Shown here: in pieces, positions 1-6,465 of the stretch
Numbering within the stretch: position 1 is the stretch's first letter
Layout of the letters: the number at the start of each line of letters is the position of its first letter
Source of the DNA: Oscillospiraceae bacterium
GTDB taxonomy: Bacteria > Bacillota > Clostridia > Oscillospirales > Oscillospiraceae
Assembly (NCBI GenBank): GCA_017458885.1
Contig: JAFSZQ010000067.1
Location: 1 to 10,954 of the forward strand
DNA: 10,954 bases
Reading direction: 5' to 3'
The notes under the pieces: generated by a model
Database searches by the model: none
Told to the model about the DNA's origin: nothing
What the model saw: the letters and a program-made list of their open reading frames with translations, nothing else
Translations under genes and position numbers: made by a program

Positions 1-37
1 AGGGAAAGAGAAGAAATGGTGTCAGGAACCTCCCCAT

Positions 38-53
38 TGTTTCACGTGAAACA
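38..53. promoter_or_regulatory. parS: parS centromere-like site (ParB/Spo0J binding)
   Basis: The 16 bases read TGTTTCACGTGAAACA, a perfect palindrome identical to the canonical chromosomal parS consensus bound by ParB/Spo0J proteins. ParB loads here as a CTP-dependent clamp, spreads, and helps recruit SMC condensin and segregate the origin region. The site overlaps the 3' end of the amylase gene: read on the minus strand it supplies the codons TGT TTC ACG TGA, that is the last three residues (Cys-Phe-Thr) and the stop. It does not match the related Noc site (ATTTCCCGGGAAAT type). A chance perfect match to a 16-mer in one 11-kb window of this GC content is very unlikely. The 37 bases before it show no gene or terminator I can support. 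parA/parB are not in the window. Confidence 0.93.
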
Positions 54-1910
54 TTCCGTCAGCAGCATCCCCTCGTACGGCGCGAGCTCCAGCCGCAGCG
101 CGCCGTTCTCCGCGGCGAACCGCCGCCCCGTCAGCGCGTCGCGCGCCGCGCCCTGCCCCCGCAGCGCCGCGTCCGCGCGCGCCGCGCCCGCGTTGCAGAC
201 CGCGACGCTCACCTCGCCCTCATATGCGCGGCGGAACGAGAGCACCGCGCCGTCCGCGCACAGGTACTCGACGCTCCCGCGCCGGAGCGACTTCCGCGCG
301 CCGCGCAGCGCGCCGAGACGCTGAAAATACGCCACCAGCCGCCGATCCTCCGCGCCCCACGGATAGGTCGCGCGGTTGAACGGGTCCTCGAAGCCCTGCG
401 CGCCCGCCTCGTCGCCGTAGTAGACGGTGGGGGAGCCGGGGAAGGCGTACATCACCAGCGCCGCGAGGCGCAGGCGGCGCAGCGCGAGGCGCAGCTCCTC
501 GGCGTCCAGCGCGGTTTTTGCGCGCGCGTCGCGCGTCTGCGGATAGTCGCGTGAATAGCCGAGCAGGGTCAGGATGCGCGGCGTGTCGTGGGTGGAGAGA
601 AAGTTCATCGCGCCGTAGAACGCCGCGGGGGGATAGTTCTCGCGGAGGGTCTCCATCGCGTCGCGGAAGAGCGCGGCGTTCTGCTCCAGCAGGTAGCCGA
701 GCAGCGCGCTTCGGAACGGGTAATTCATCAGCCCGTGCGTCTGCGCGCCGAGCAGGTACTTGCGCCGCGTGGAGTAGGCGATCTTGTTCGAGCCGTCCTC
801 CCAGACCTCGCCGAGCAGGTAGGCGTCGGGCTTCTCCTCCGCGATCACGCGGCGGATGCGCTCGATGAACGCGCCGGGCAGCTCGTCCGCGACGTCGAGC
901 CGCCAGCCCGACGCGCCCGCGCGCAGCCAGTGCCGCACGACGCTGTCCGCGCCCTCGATGATGAAATCGACGTACGACGGCTCGCTCTCGTTGACGGCGG
1001 GCAGCGTCTTGACGCCCCACCATGCGTCGTACTCGTCGGGAAAGCGCGAGAAGTGGTACCACCGCGCGTAGGGCGACGCCTCGCTCTGCGCCGCGCCGAC
1101 GGCGGGGTAGAACCCGCGCGCGTTGAAGTAGACGCTGTTCGCGCCGGTGTGGTTGAACACGCCGTCGAGGATGACGCGGATGCCGCGCGCCGCCGCCTGC
1201 GCGCACAGCGCGCGAAAGTCGTCCTCGTCGCCGAGCAGCGGGTCGATCTTGCGGTAGTCCGCGGTGTCGTAGCGGTGGTTGCTCGCCGCCTCGAAAATGG
1301 GGTTGAGGTAGAGCGTCGTCACGCCGAGGGAGCGCAGATAGTCCAGCTTCTCCGCGATGCCCGCGAGGTCGCCGCCGAAGAAGTCGGAGCAGGTGATCTC
1401 GCCGCGCTCGTCGGGGCGGTAGTCCACCGGCTCGTCCCAGCGCCCGTGCAGCCTGCGCCCGCCGACCATGCCCGATACGCCGCGCTTCACGGCGCGGCGG
1501 AAGCGGTCGGGGAAGATCTGGTAGCTGACGCCGTCGCCGAACCAGCGCGGCGTCTCGCTCGCGCCGTCGTAGACGGTGAGCTGCCACGGCTGCGCCGCGT
1601 CCTCGGCGCACAGCCCGTTTTTCCCGAAACAGCTCTGCCCGCCGTCCGCCCAGTCGAGGCGGAAATGATACCAGACCAGCTCGCCCTCGTCCGGCGCGGC
1701 GTAGACGCCGCGGAACGCTCTGCGCCCGCCGACGTCCACGGCGAACAGCTCGGTCTCCGTCCAGGCGTCGGCGAACTCCGCGTGCGCGACGAGCACGGCG
1801 CGCGTCACCGCCTCGTCCGCCTCCGCATAGAGGCTGACGGCGACCTTCGTGCCGCACGGCACCGCGCCGTAGGGCGCTTTGCAGTCTTCGCTTCTCGAAT
1901 CAAAATACAT
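42..1910 (-). CDS. GH13 alpha-amylase family glycosidase (neopullulanase/cyclomaltodextrinase-like)
   Basis: A 622-residue enzyme that should hydrolyse alpha-1,4 (possibly alpha-1,6) links in maltodextrins, cyclodextrins or glycogen-like glucans. No signal peptide is visible, so it is probably cytoplasmic. Residues about 1-115 look like a beta-rich N-terminal carbohydrate-binding-type domain (CBM34-like), followed by a (beta/alpha)8 barrel and a C-terminal beta domain from about 540. All four GH13 motifs are present: DGVFNH (249-254), GWRLDVADE with nucleophile D339, LLGEVWED with acid/base E368, and FLSTHDTPR with H441 and D442. An LPAVN segment sits where GH13_20 enzymes carry MPKLN, so a neopullulanase-type subfamily is favoured; exact specificity cannot be read. 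It is the last gene of the leftward operon, 15 bases after mrdA, with GGAGG 5 bases before its ATG. Its stop codon lies within the parS site. Confidence 0.93.
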   Translation of the reverse strand: MYFDSRSEDCKAPYGAVPCGTKVAVSLYAEADEAVTRAVLVAHAEFADAWTETELFAVDVGGRRAFRGVYAAPDEGELVWYHFRLDWADGGQSCFGKNGLCAEDAAQPWQLTVYDGASETPRWFGDGVSYQIFPDRFRRAVKRGVSGMVGGRRLHGRWDEPVDYRPDERGEITCSDFFGGDLAGIAEKLDYLRSLGVTTLYLNPIFEAASNHRYDTADYRKIDPLLGDEDDFRALCAQAAARGIRVILDGVFNHTGANSVYFNARGFYPAVGAAQSEASPYARWYHFSRFPDEYDAWWGVKTLPAVNESEPSYVDFIIEGADSVVRHWLRAGASGWRLDVADELPGAFIERIRRVIAEEKPDAYLLGEVWEDGSNKIAYSTRRKYLLGAQTHGLMNYPFRSALLGYLLEQNAALFRDAMETLRENYPPAAFYGAMNFLSTHDTPRILTLLGYSRDYPQTRDARAKTALDAEELRLALRRLRLAALVMYAFPGSPTVYYGDEAGAQGFEDPFNRATYPWGAEDRRLVAYFQRLGALRGARKSLRRGSVEYLCADGAVLSFRRAYEGEVSVAVCNAGAARADAALRGQGAARDALTGRRFAAENGALRLELAPYEGMLLTECFT

Positions 1911-1925
1911 GGGCGCCTCCGTCGT

Positions 1926-3971
1926 TTACCGCACCAGCGTGTTTTCCCCCACGACGTCGGGCTCCGCCGCCGTGAAGTATGCGTTGAGGATGTCCACCGC
2001 GGCGTTCGCCAGCGCGCCGCCGCTGCCGCCCTTTTCGATCACCAGCGCCAGCGCGATCTGCGGGTCGTCGTAGGGTGCGAACGCCACGAACACGCCGTTG
2101 CTCGTCGTGCCCTTGCCGCCGGTCTGCGCCGTGCCCGTCTTGGCGGCGGCGTCCACCACGCAGCGGCTGAACGCGCTGCGCACGCTGCCGTCCGTGACCA
2201 GCTTGCGCATCCCCGCGAGCACCGCCTTGAGATTCTCCCCGCCGATCTCCACCGTCGCCGCGGGCGGCTCGTCGTAGGCGTGGGTCACCTCCGCGTTGTC
2301 GTAGGTGCTCACGTCCTTGAGCAGATGCGCGTTGTACCGCGTGCCGCCGTCGGCGAGCGTCGCGATGTAGTTCGCGAGCTGCAGCGGCGTGAACAGGTCG
2401 TACGCCTGCCCGATGGCGGCTTGCAGCGTCAGGCCGTTCGTCCAGGTCTGGTTCTTCAGCGAGTTTACATAATCCGGCGACGTCATCGTGCCGACGCTCT
2501 CGGGTATCTCAATACCCGTGGGCTCGCCCAAGCCGAAGGCGGCGGCGTAGCGGTCGATGGCGGTGATGCCGAGCTGTCTGCCGACCTCATAGAAGAAGTA
2601 GTTGCACGACACGGTGATCGCGTCCGTCACGTTGATCAGCCCGTGCGTGCCGCCCGTGGACGAGTAGATCCAGCAGTTGTAGACCATGTCGTAGTAGCGG
2701 TACGCGCCGAGGTCGCGGATCTTGGTCTGCGGCGTGATGGCGCCGCTCTCGAGCGCCGCGACCGCGACGGCGGGCTTGAACGTCGAGCCGGGGGCGTACG
2801 TCCCCATGGTGGCGCGGTTGTACATCGGGCGCGCGGGGTCGTCGCGCAGCGCGGCGTAGTCCCGGTTGAAGGTCTTGAGCGAGTAGGTGGGGTAGGACGC
2901 GAGCGCGAGCACCTCGCCGGTGCCGACCTGCACGACCGCCGCCGCCGCGCCGCGCATCTCGCCGTCCGCGGCGGTCATGGCGTCGGCGCTCTCGGCGAGG
3001 ATGCGCTCGACCTGCTCCTGCAGGTCGATGTCGAGCGTCAGCGCCACGTTGTCGCCCGGGTCGGGCTCGACGGCGTTCAGCTCGGAGATGACCTTGCCCT
3101 CGGCGTTGGTCATCACGTCGCGCCGCCCGTCCGTGCCGCGCAGGTACTCCTCGAAGGCGTACTCCGCGCCGTCGATGCCCACAAGGTCGTTCCACGCATA
3201 GCCCTTGTCCTTGTACTCGTCCCAGTTCTGGATCTTGCCGACGCGCCCGAGGATATGCGCCGCCGCGTCGGTGCGGTACTCGCGCACGCTCGACGTGCCG
3301 ACGCGCACGCCGGCGAAATCACCGTCCTTGAGCCGCGAGATGAGCGCCACGTCCACGCCGGAGGCGAAGAGGAACGAGCCGTCCCCGTCGAGCTTCGCCG
3401 TGGCGAGGGAGTAGCGCAGCCCCACGAGGTCGCGCTGCTCGACCGCGCCGAGCGCCGCGTCCGCGCCGAACTCCGCGCAGAGCCGGTCGAACAGCTCGCG
3501 CGGCGGGATCTGGGCGCGCAGCGTCTCCGCGTCCGCGCCCTCCTCGATCCACTTTTTGCTCACGGCGTACTTCAGCAGCATACCGGCGCGGTTGACCGTG
3601 TCGTCGTAGGCATAGGGGCGCGCGCGGGAGAGCGGCAGCTCGTCGAACCAGTCCACGCCCTGTTCGCGCAGGAGCGCGAGCAGGCGCAGCAGCTCGCCGT
3701 TGAGCGCGTCGCTCTCGACGAGCGCGGGGTCGAAGGTCAGCGTGTAGACCGCGCGGTTCGAGACGAGCACCTTGCCGTTGCGGTCGGTGATGACGCCGCG
3801 GGACGCCTCGATGGTCTCGACGCTGGTGTTCGTGCGCGTCGCGCGCGCGCGGTACTCCTCGCCGTGGACGATCTGCGCGTCGAACATCGTGACGCAGTAG
3901 ACCGCGAGGCACAGCATGAAAAGACCGCACAGGACGGTCAGGCGGCGTCTTGCCCGTTTGTTCTCGTCCAT
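1926..3971 (-). CDS. mrdA: Penicillin-binding protein 2, class B transpeptidase of the elongasome
   Basis: A 681-residue monofunctional (class B) high-molecular-weight PBP that cross-links peptidoglycan during side-wall growth, normally with the glycosyltransferase RodA. A short cytoplasmic tail precedes one membrane anchor (about 11-29). A PBP-dimer/pedestal region follows, starting near the conserved ASRGVITDRNG segment, and then the transpeptidase domain. The active-site motifs are complete: STFK with nucleophile S396 and K399, SCN at 455-457, and KTGTAQ starting at K611. The ATG is preceded by AAAGGAG 8 bases upstream. It lies 16 bases downstream of mreD, and mreC-mreD-PBP2 is a classic order, which supports PBP2 rather than a divisome PBP3/FtsI or a SpoVD-like protein. 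No PASTA domains are present. RodA is not encoded nearby. Confidence 0.93.
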   Translation of the reverse strand: MDENKRARRRLTVLCGLFMLCLAVYCVTMFDAQIVHGEEYRARATRTNTSVETIEASRGVITDRNGKVLVSNRAVYTLTFDPALVESDALNGELLRLLALLREQGVDWFDELPLSRARPYAYDDTVNRAGMLLKYAVSKKWIEEGADAETLRAQIPPRELFDRLCAEFGADAALGAVEQRDLVGLRYSLATAKLDGDGSFLFASGVDVALISRLKDGDFAGVRVGTSSVREYRTDAAAHILGRVGKIQNWDEYKDKGYAWNDLVGIDGAEYAFEEYLRGTDGRRDVMTNAEGKVISELNAVEPDPGDNVALTLDIDLQEQVERILAESADAMTAADGEMRGAAAAVVQVGTGEVLALASYPTYSLKTFNRDYAALRDDPARPMYNRATMGTYAPGSTFKPAVAVAALESGAITPQTKIRDLGAYRYYDMVYNCWIYSSTGGTHGLINVTDAITVSCNYFFYEVGRQLGITAIDRYAAAFGLGEPTGIEIPESVGTMTSPDYVNSLKNQTWTNGLTLQAAIGQAYDLFTPLQLANYIATLADGGTRYNAHLLKDVSTYDNAEVTHAYDEPPAATVEIGGENLKAVLAGMRKLVTDGSVRSAFSRCVVDAAAKTGTAQTGGKGTTSNGVFVAFAPYDDPQIALALVIEKGGSGGALANAAVDILNAYFTAAEPDVVGENTLVR

Positions 3972-3987
3972 GGGCGGTCTCCTTTCT

Positions 3988-4494
3988 TCACAGGGTAAAG
4001 CGGCGGTGCAGGTGGGACAGCACCGGATGCACCGCCGCGAGCATCGGGCACGAGACCAGCGTCTCGCGCGCCGTGAGGGAGAGCATCGCGCCGAACGCCG
4101 CGCGGTGGGCGAGCGCGAGCGCGAGCATCTGGAGCGCGTCGAGCACGAGGAACGTCAGCGCCGACGCCGCGAGCGAGCACAGCGCGCCCTGCTGCAAAAG
4201 GCTCTGCGCAAGCGCGGCGCAGAGGATCGCCGCGAGCGTGAACGCGAGCGTGTAGACGCAGGGGAACGCCCCCGCGGTCGTCAGGTCGCACAGCGCGCCG
4301 TAGGCGATCGCGAAGATCGCGCCGGCGCGCGCGCCCTCCAGCGACGCCATGACGCCCACGACCAGCGGCGGGAGAAACAGCCCCGCGCCGAGGAGCGTCA
4401 CGTCGCGCAGCGTCAGCTCAAAGAGGAGCGTCAGCGCCAGCACCGCCGCGCCATAGACGCTCCATTTGATGATCTGTTCCCGTCTCGTGAGCAT
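3988..4494 (-). CDS. mreD: Rod shape-determining protein MreD
   Basis: A 168-residue, strongly hydrophobic protein with about five or six membrane segments (roughly residues 10-28, 34-54, 56-74, 78-98, 102-126 and 134-154). MreD is the integral-membrane member of the MreBCD elongation complex that couples cytoskeletal MreB to the wall synthases. Sequence motifs in this family are weak, so the call rests on length, topology and position between mreC and the PBP2 gene. The start is ATG, with GGAG inside the end of mreC, 6 bases upstream; only 3 bases separate it from the mreC stop, suggesting translational coupling. A different small membrane protein cannot be excluded from sequence alone, but the context makes MreD by far the best reading. 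Confidence 0.88.
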   Translation of the reverse strand: MLTRREQIIKWSVYGAAVLALTLLFELTLRDVTLLGAGLFLPPLVVGVMASLEGARAGAIFAIAYGALCDLTTAGAFPCVYTLAFTLAAILCAALAQSLLQQGALCSLAASALTFLVLDALQMLALALAHRAAFGAMLSLTARETLVSCPMLAAVHPVLSHLHRRFTL

Positions 4495-4497
4495 CGG

Positions 4498-5337
4498 TCA
4501 CTCCACAATCTCAAACGCCTTGATGACGAACACTTCCTTCAGCGTGTCGAAGTCCAGCATCGGCGCGAGCACCGCATACTGGGCAAGCCCGTCGTCGTCC
4601 ACGCGGACGCTCTCGACCTTGCCGATGACGAGGTCGGACGGGTACGCGCCGCCAAGCCCCGAGGTCACGATGTAGTCGCCGACCAGCAGCGTCGTGTCCT
4701 CGGGGAGATAGGTCGCCTTGAGCCGGTCCTCGCCCATGAGCGTGAAGTCGCCCTCGGCGATCATCACGTCGCCCGTGCGGAACAGCCGCGCGCCGAACTC
4801 GGTGTCCGTGTCGGTCACGGTCTGCACCGTGCACCAGTTCGCGCCCGCCGCCGTCACCACGCCGACGAGGTAGCCCTCGCCGCTGACGACGGCGTTGTTC
4901 ACCGCGACGCCGTGCGCCGTTCCGCGGTTGAGCGTCAGCGTCCGCGCCCAGTTGCTCGTGCTCCGCTCGAGCACCATCGCGGACTCGAACACGAAGTCGC
5001 GCCGCTGCTCGCGCAGGTCGAGCAGCTCGCGCAGCAGCGCGTTCTCCTCGCGGTCGCGGTCGGCCTGCTGCGCGTTCGCGCGCAGCTCCGCCACCTCCTC
5101 GCGCAGCGCGGCGTTTTCCGCGAGCAGGTCGTTGTAGTCTTCATAATAATGGCGCTTGTCCTCAAACCAGCGCCCGACGCGCTCCGCCGCCGCGCGGAAC
5201 GGCGCGGTCACGACGCCCGCCGCGTCGTGCAGGAACGACGAGGTCTCGGAAACGTAGGACAGCGCGCTGAGCGCCACCGCGACCAGCGCCGCGGCGACGA
5301 GGATGCGAACGCCGTGCCTTGCGAAAAATTCCTTCAT
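4498..5337 (-). CDS. mreC: Rod shape-determining protein MreC
   Basis: A 279-residue protein with one N-terminal membrane anchor (about 9-28), a coiled coil (about 57-112, rich in Leu/Glu/Arg heptads) and an extracytoplasmic beta-barrel pair (about 115-275). This is the normal MreC architecture. MreC activates PBP2 and scaffolds the elongation machine. Conserved-looking segments are GYLVGVV and GDYIVTSGLGGAYPSDLVIGKV. The reading frame stays open upstream to 5583, but the start at 5337 (MKEFFARHG) is chosen for three reasons. It directly precedes the membrane anchor, it has AAAGGGAG just upstream, and the upstream extension is low-complexity Arg/Ala/Gly sequence lying over maf. It sits 20 bases after maf and 3 before mreD. 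mreB, usually the immediate upstream partner, is missing here. Confidence 0.94.
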   Translation of the reverse strand: MKEFFARHGVRILVAAALVAVALSALSYVSETSSFLHDAAGVVTAPFRAAAERVGRWFEDKRHYYEDYNDLLAENAALREEVAELRANAQQADRDREENALLRELLDLREQRRDFVFESAMVLERSTSNWARTLTLNRGTAHGVAVNNAVVSGEGYLVGVVTAAGANWCTVQTVTDTDTEFGARLFRTGDVMIAEGDFTLMGEDRLKATYLPEDTTLLVGDYIVTSGLGGAYPSDLVIGKVESVRVDDDGLAQYAVLAPMLDFDTLKEVFVIKAFEIVE

Positions 5338-5357
5338 CGGCTCCCTTTCCGCCGCCG

Positions 5358-5933
5358 TTACAGCAGCGTCACCCCAAACTCCTCCAGCGCCCGCGCGAGC
5401 GGCAGCAGCGGCATCCCCATCACGTTGAAAAAGTCGCCGTCGATGCGCTCCACCAGCAGCGCGCCCAAGCCCTGTATGCCGTAGGCGCCCGCCTTGTCCA
5501 TCGGCTCGCCGCTCGCGACGTAGGCGCGCCGCTCCCGCTCCGTAAGCTCGCGGAAGTACACGTCCGTGGACGCTGTAAAGCACTTTAGCTTGTCGCCCCG
5601 CCGCACCGTCACGCCGGTGCAGACCGTGTGCCGCCTGCCGGAGAGCGCGGCGAGCATCCGCAGCGCGTCCGCCTCGTCGCGCGGCTTGCCGAGCCGCTCG
5701 CCGCCGAGAAACACCATCGTGTCGGCGGTGACGACCACGTCCTCCGGCGCGGTGAGCGCGCGCGCCGCCTCCGCTTTGGCGCGGGCGATGTGGGCGACGG
5801 TCGCCTCCGGCGACAGCCCCGCGGGATACGTCTCGTCCGCGTGGGGAGCGACCACATCGAACGCCGTCAGCCCGACGCGGCGCAGCAATTCCTGCCGCCG
5901 CGGGGACGCGGAGGCAAGCACAACATGATACAT
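5358..5933 (-). CDS. maf: Maf family nucleoside triphosphate pyrophosphatase
   Basis: A 191-residue cytoplasmic enzyme of the Maf/ITPase-like fold that hydrolyses non-canonical or excess nucleoside triphosphates (typically dTTP, UTP or modified pyrimidine nucleotides) to monophosphate and pyrophosphate. Hallmarks are ASASPRRQELL at the N-terminus (7-17), ADETYP (32-37), the catalytic VTADTMV with D71, the LGKP..DA..ML..LSGR.H.V.TGV block (81-108), and MDKAGAYGIQG (145-155). The family is linked to septation arrest in Bacillus. The length is typical. The start is ATG, preceded by AGGGGAA in the 22-base gap after zapA. maf next to mre genes is a common arrangement in Bacillota. The choice between dTTP/UTP type and m7GTP type is not certain; the wider family name is safe. 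Confidence 0.95.
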   Translation of the reverse strand: MYHVVLASASPRRQELLRRVGLTAFDVVAPHADETYPAGLSPEATVAHIARAKAEAARALTAPEDVVVTADTMVFLGGERLGKPRDEADALRMLAALSGRRHTVCTGVTVRRGDKLKCFTASTDVYFRELTERERRAYVASGEPMDKAGAYGIQGLGALLVERIDGDFFNVMGMPLLPLARALEEFGVTLL

Positions 5934-5955
5934 TTTGTAATATTTCCCCTGTTTA

Positions 5956-6270
5956 TTACCGTTTGTTTTGCATCTTGAAGATCTCGCGCTTCAGTTCGGA
6001 CGTCTCGGCGCGGGCGCGGGATGCCTCGTCGCTGTACTCCTTGAGCTGGGCGCGCAGGGTCTCGCTCGCCTCGCGCTCCTTGAACAGCTCGTCGGCGATG
6101 TTGATGGCGGCGAGCACGGCGGCGTCGCTGCGGCTGACCTTTGCGCCGGAGATCAGCTCGCCGAGCTTTTCGTCCACATAGCTCCCGATCTTCTGCATAT
6201 AGGACGGAGCCTCCTCCGCGACGAGCGTATACTCCTCGCCGCAGATGCTGACGGTCACGCGATTTTCCAT
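5956..6270 (-). CDS. zapA: Cell division protein ZapA
   Basis: A 104-residue protein. ZapA binds and bundles FtsZ filaments at the division ring. The N-terminal half holds the ZapA globular domain: VTVSICGEEYTLVAEE, then a helix containing YMQKIGSYVDEKL, then DAAVLAAINIADELFK. The C-terminal half is a charged coiled coil (about 60-104), as expected for the dimer/tetramer stalk. The frame extends upstream to 6360, but ATG at 6270 is preferred: AGAAGGAG lies 11 bases upstream, the family begins just before the VTVSI strand, and a longer form would cover the leftward promoter. It is the first gene of the leftward operon, 22 bases before maf. Confidence 0.93.
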   Translation of the reverse strand: MENRVTVSICGEEYTLVAEEAPSYMQKIGSYVDEKLGELISGAKVSRSDAAVLAAINIADELFKEREASETLRAQLKEYSDEASRARAETSELKREIFKMQNKR

Positions 6271-6312
6271 AACGGCTTTCACTCCTTCTCGCCAAAAATT
6301 TGCCGGTTCTTT

Positions 6313-6341
6313 ATGATACCACAATTTGAGGAAATTGAAAA
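6313..6341 (-). promoter_or_regulatory. Predicted sigma-A-type promoter of the zapA-maf-mreCD-mrdA-amylase operon
   Basis: Read on the minus strand, a -10 box TATCAT (6313-6318, 5/6 to consensus) is directly preceded by TGG, giving an extended -10 (TGn). A -35 box TTTTCA (6336-6341, 4/6) lies exactly 17 bases upstream. Transcription would start near 6306, about 35 bases before the zapA ATG. This is the only AT-rich stretch upstream of the leftward genes. The -35 box falls inside the left arm of the dyad at 6333-6376. This is a prediction from sequence only. Confidence 0.6.
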
Positions 6342-6376
6342 GAGATTTCTTCGGCTGCAAAAATCTCTTGACAATT
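6333..6376. repeat. Inverted repeat (operator-like dyad) between the divergent promoters
   Basis: The left arm AATTGAAAAGAGATTT (6333-6348) and the right arm AAATCTCTTGACAATT (6361-6376) are reverse complements at 14 of 16 positions, including an uninterrupted 9-bp core (AAGAGATTT/AAATCTCTT). A 12-base spacer separates them. An extra 6-bp inverted pair, CAATTT (6322-6327) and AAATTG (6332-6337), overlaps the left edge. The arms cover the leftward -35 box and a perfect TTGACA on the other strand at mirror positions. This suits a dimeric regulator site, though shared -35 symmetry could also explain part of it. No regulator is identified. Confidence 0.6.
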
Positions 6377-6396
6377 CCGTTCCCGTCTCTTGCAAA
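6368..6396 (+). promoter_or_regulatory. Possible rightward promoter 1 (perfect -35, weak -10)
   Basis: A consensus TTGACA (6368-6373) is followed after 17 bases by TGCAAA (6391-6396), only 3/6 to the -10 consensus; CAAAAT at 19-base spacing is 4/6. The -35 box lies in the right arm of the dyad, in the exact mirror position of the leftward -35. A transcript from here would begin near 6403, giving a leader of about 63 bases before the GTG start of the dnaD gene. It may need an activator or may be inactive. Confidence 0.3.
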
Positions 6397-6404
6397 ATTT
6401 CCTG

Positions 6405-6433
6405 TTTACGAACCGAGATTTTTATTGTAGAAT
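6405..6433 (+). promoter_or_regulatory. Possible rightward promoter 2 for the dnaD-dnaI-ltaS-like operon
   Basis: TTTACG (6405-6410, 4/6 to the -35 consensus), a 17-base spacer and TAGAAT (6428-6433, 5/6 to the -10 consensus) form a plausible housekeeping promoter. Start of transcription near 6440 would leave a leader of about 25 bases that contains the AAAGGGGG Shine-Dalgarno (6451-6458). I favour this over the upstream TTGACA candidate because the -10 box is better. Confidence 0.5.
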
Positions 6434-6465
6434 AATGTAGTTGAAGATCGAAAGGGGGCGGGCGC

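Noticed and set aside
38..53. Noc binding site or E-box-like CACGTG element instead of parS
   Set aside because: The full 16 bases match parS. Noc sites have a CCCGGG-type core, so the CACGTG core with TGTTT/AAACA flanks fits ParB.
555..600. Non-consensus fourth GH13 motif (Ser-Thr-His-Asp instead of Asn-His-Asp) as a possible inactivating change
   Set aside because: Ser-His-Asp-type versions are normal in neopullulanase-like GH13 enzymes and the catalytic D442 and H441 are kept.
588..3998. A 1136-codon open frame on the plus strand, antisense to the amylase and PBP2 genes
   Set aside because: It runs across two well-supported genes and their gap, has Arg/Val/Ala/His/Glu-rich low-complexity composition with no domain, and is the expected antisense shadow of high-GC coding sequence where stop codons are rare.
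3916..5484. A 522-codon plus-strand open frame opposite mreD, mreC and part of maf
   Set aside because: It spans three real genes and is dominated by Arg/His/Glu repeats typical of antisense GC-rich frames.
5338..5583. N-terminal extension of MreC to an upstream ATG
   Set aside because: The added residues are Ala/Gly/Arg low-complexity lying over maf in another frame. The internal ATG at 5337 has its own AAAGGGAG and directly precedes the membrane anchor.
6271..6360. N-terminal extension of ZapA by 30 residues
   Set aside because: The family starts at the VTVSI strand, a good ribosome site precedes ATG 6270, and the extension would cover the predicted leftward promoter.
6340..6369. The 9-bp core inverted repeat read as an intrinsic terminator or riboswitch stem
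   Set aside because: There is no T-tract after the stem in either direction, the stem is AT-rich with a 12-base loop, and it lies upstream of both preferred transcription starts.
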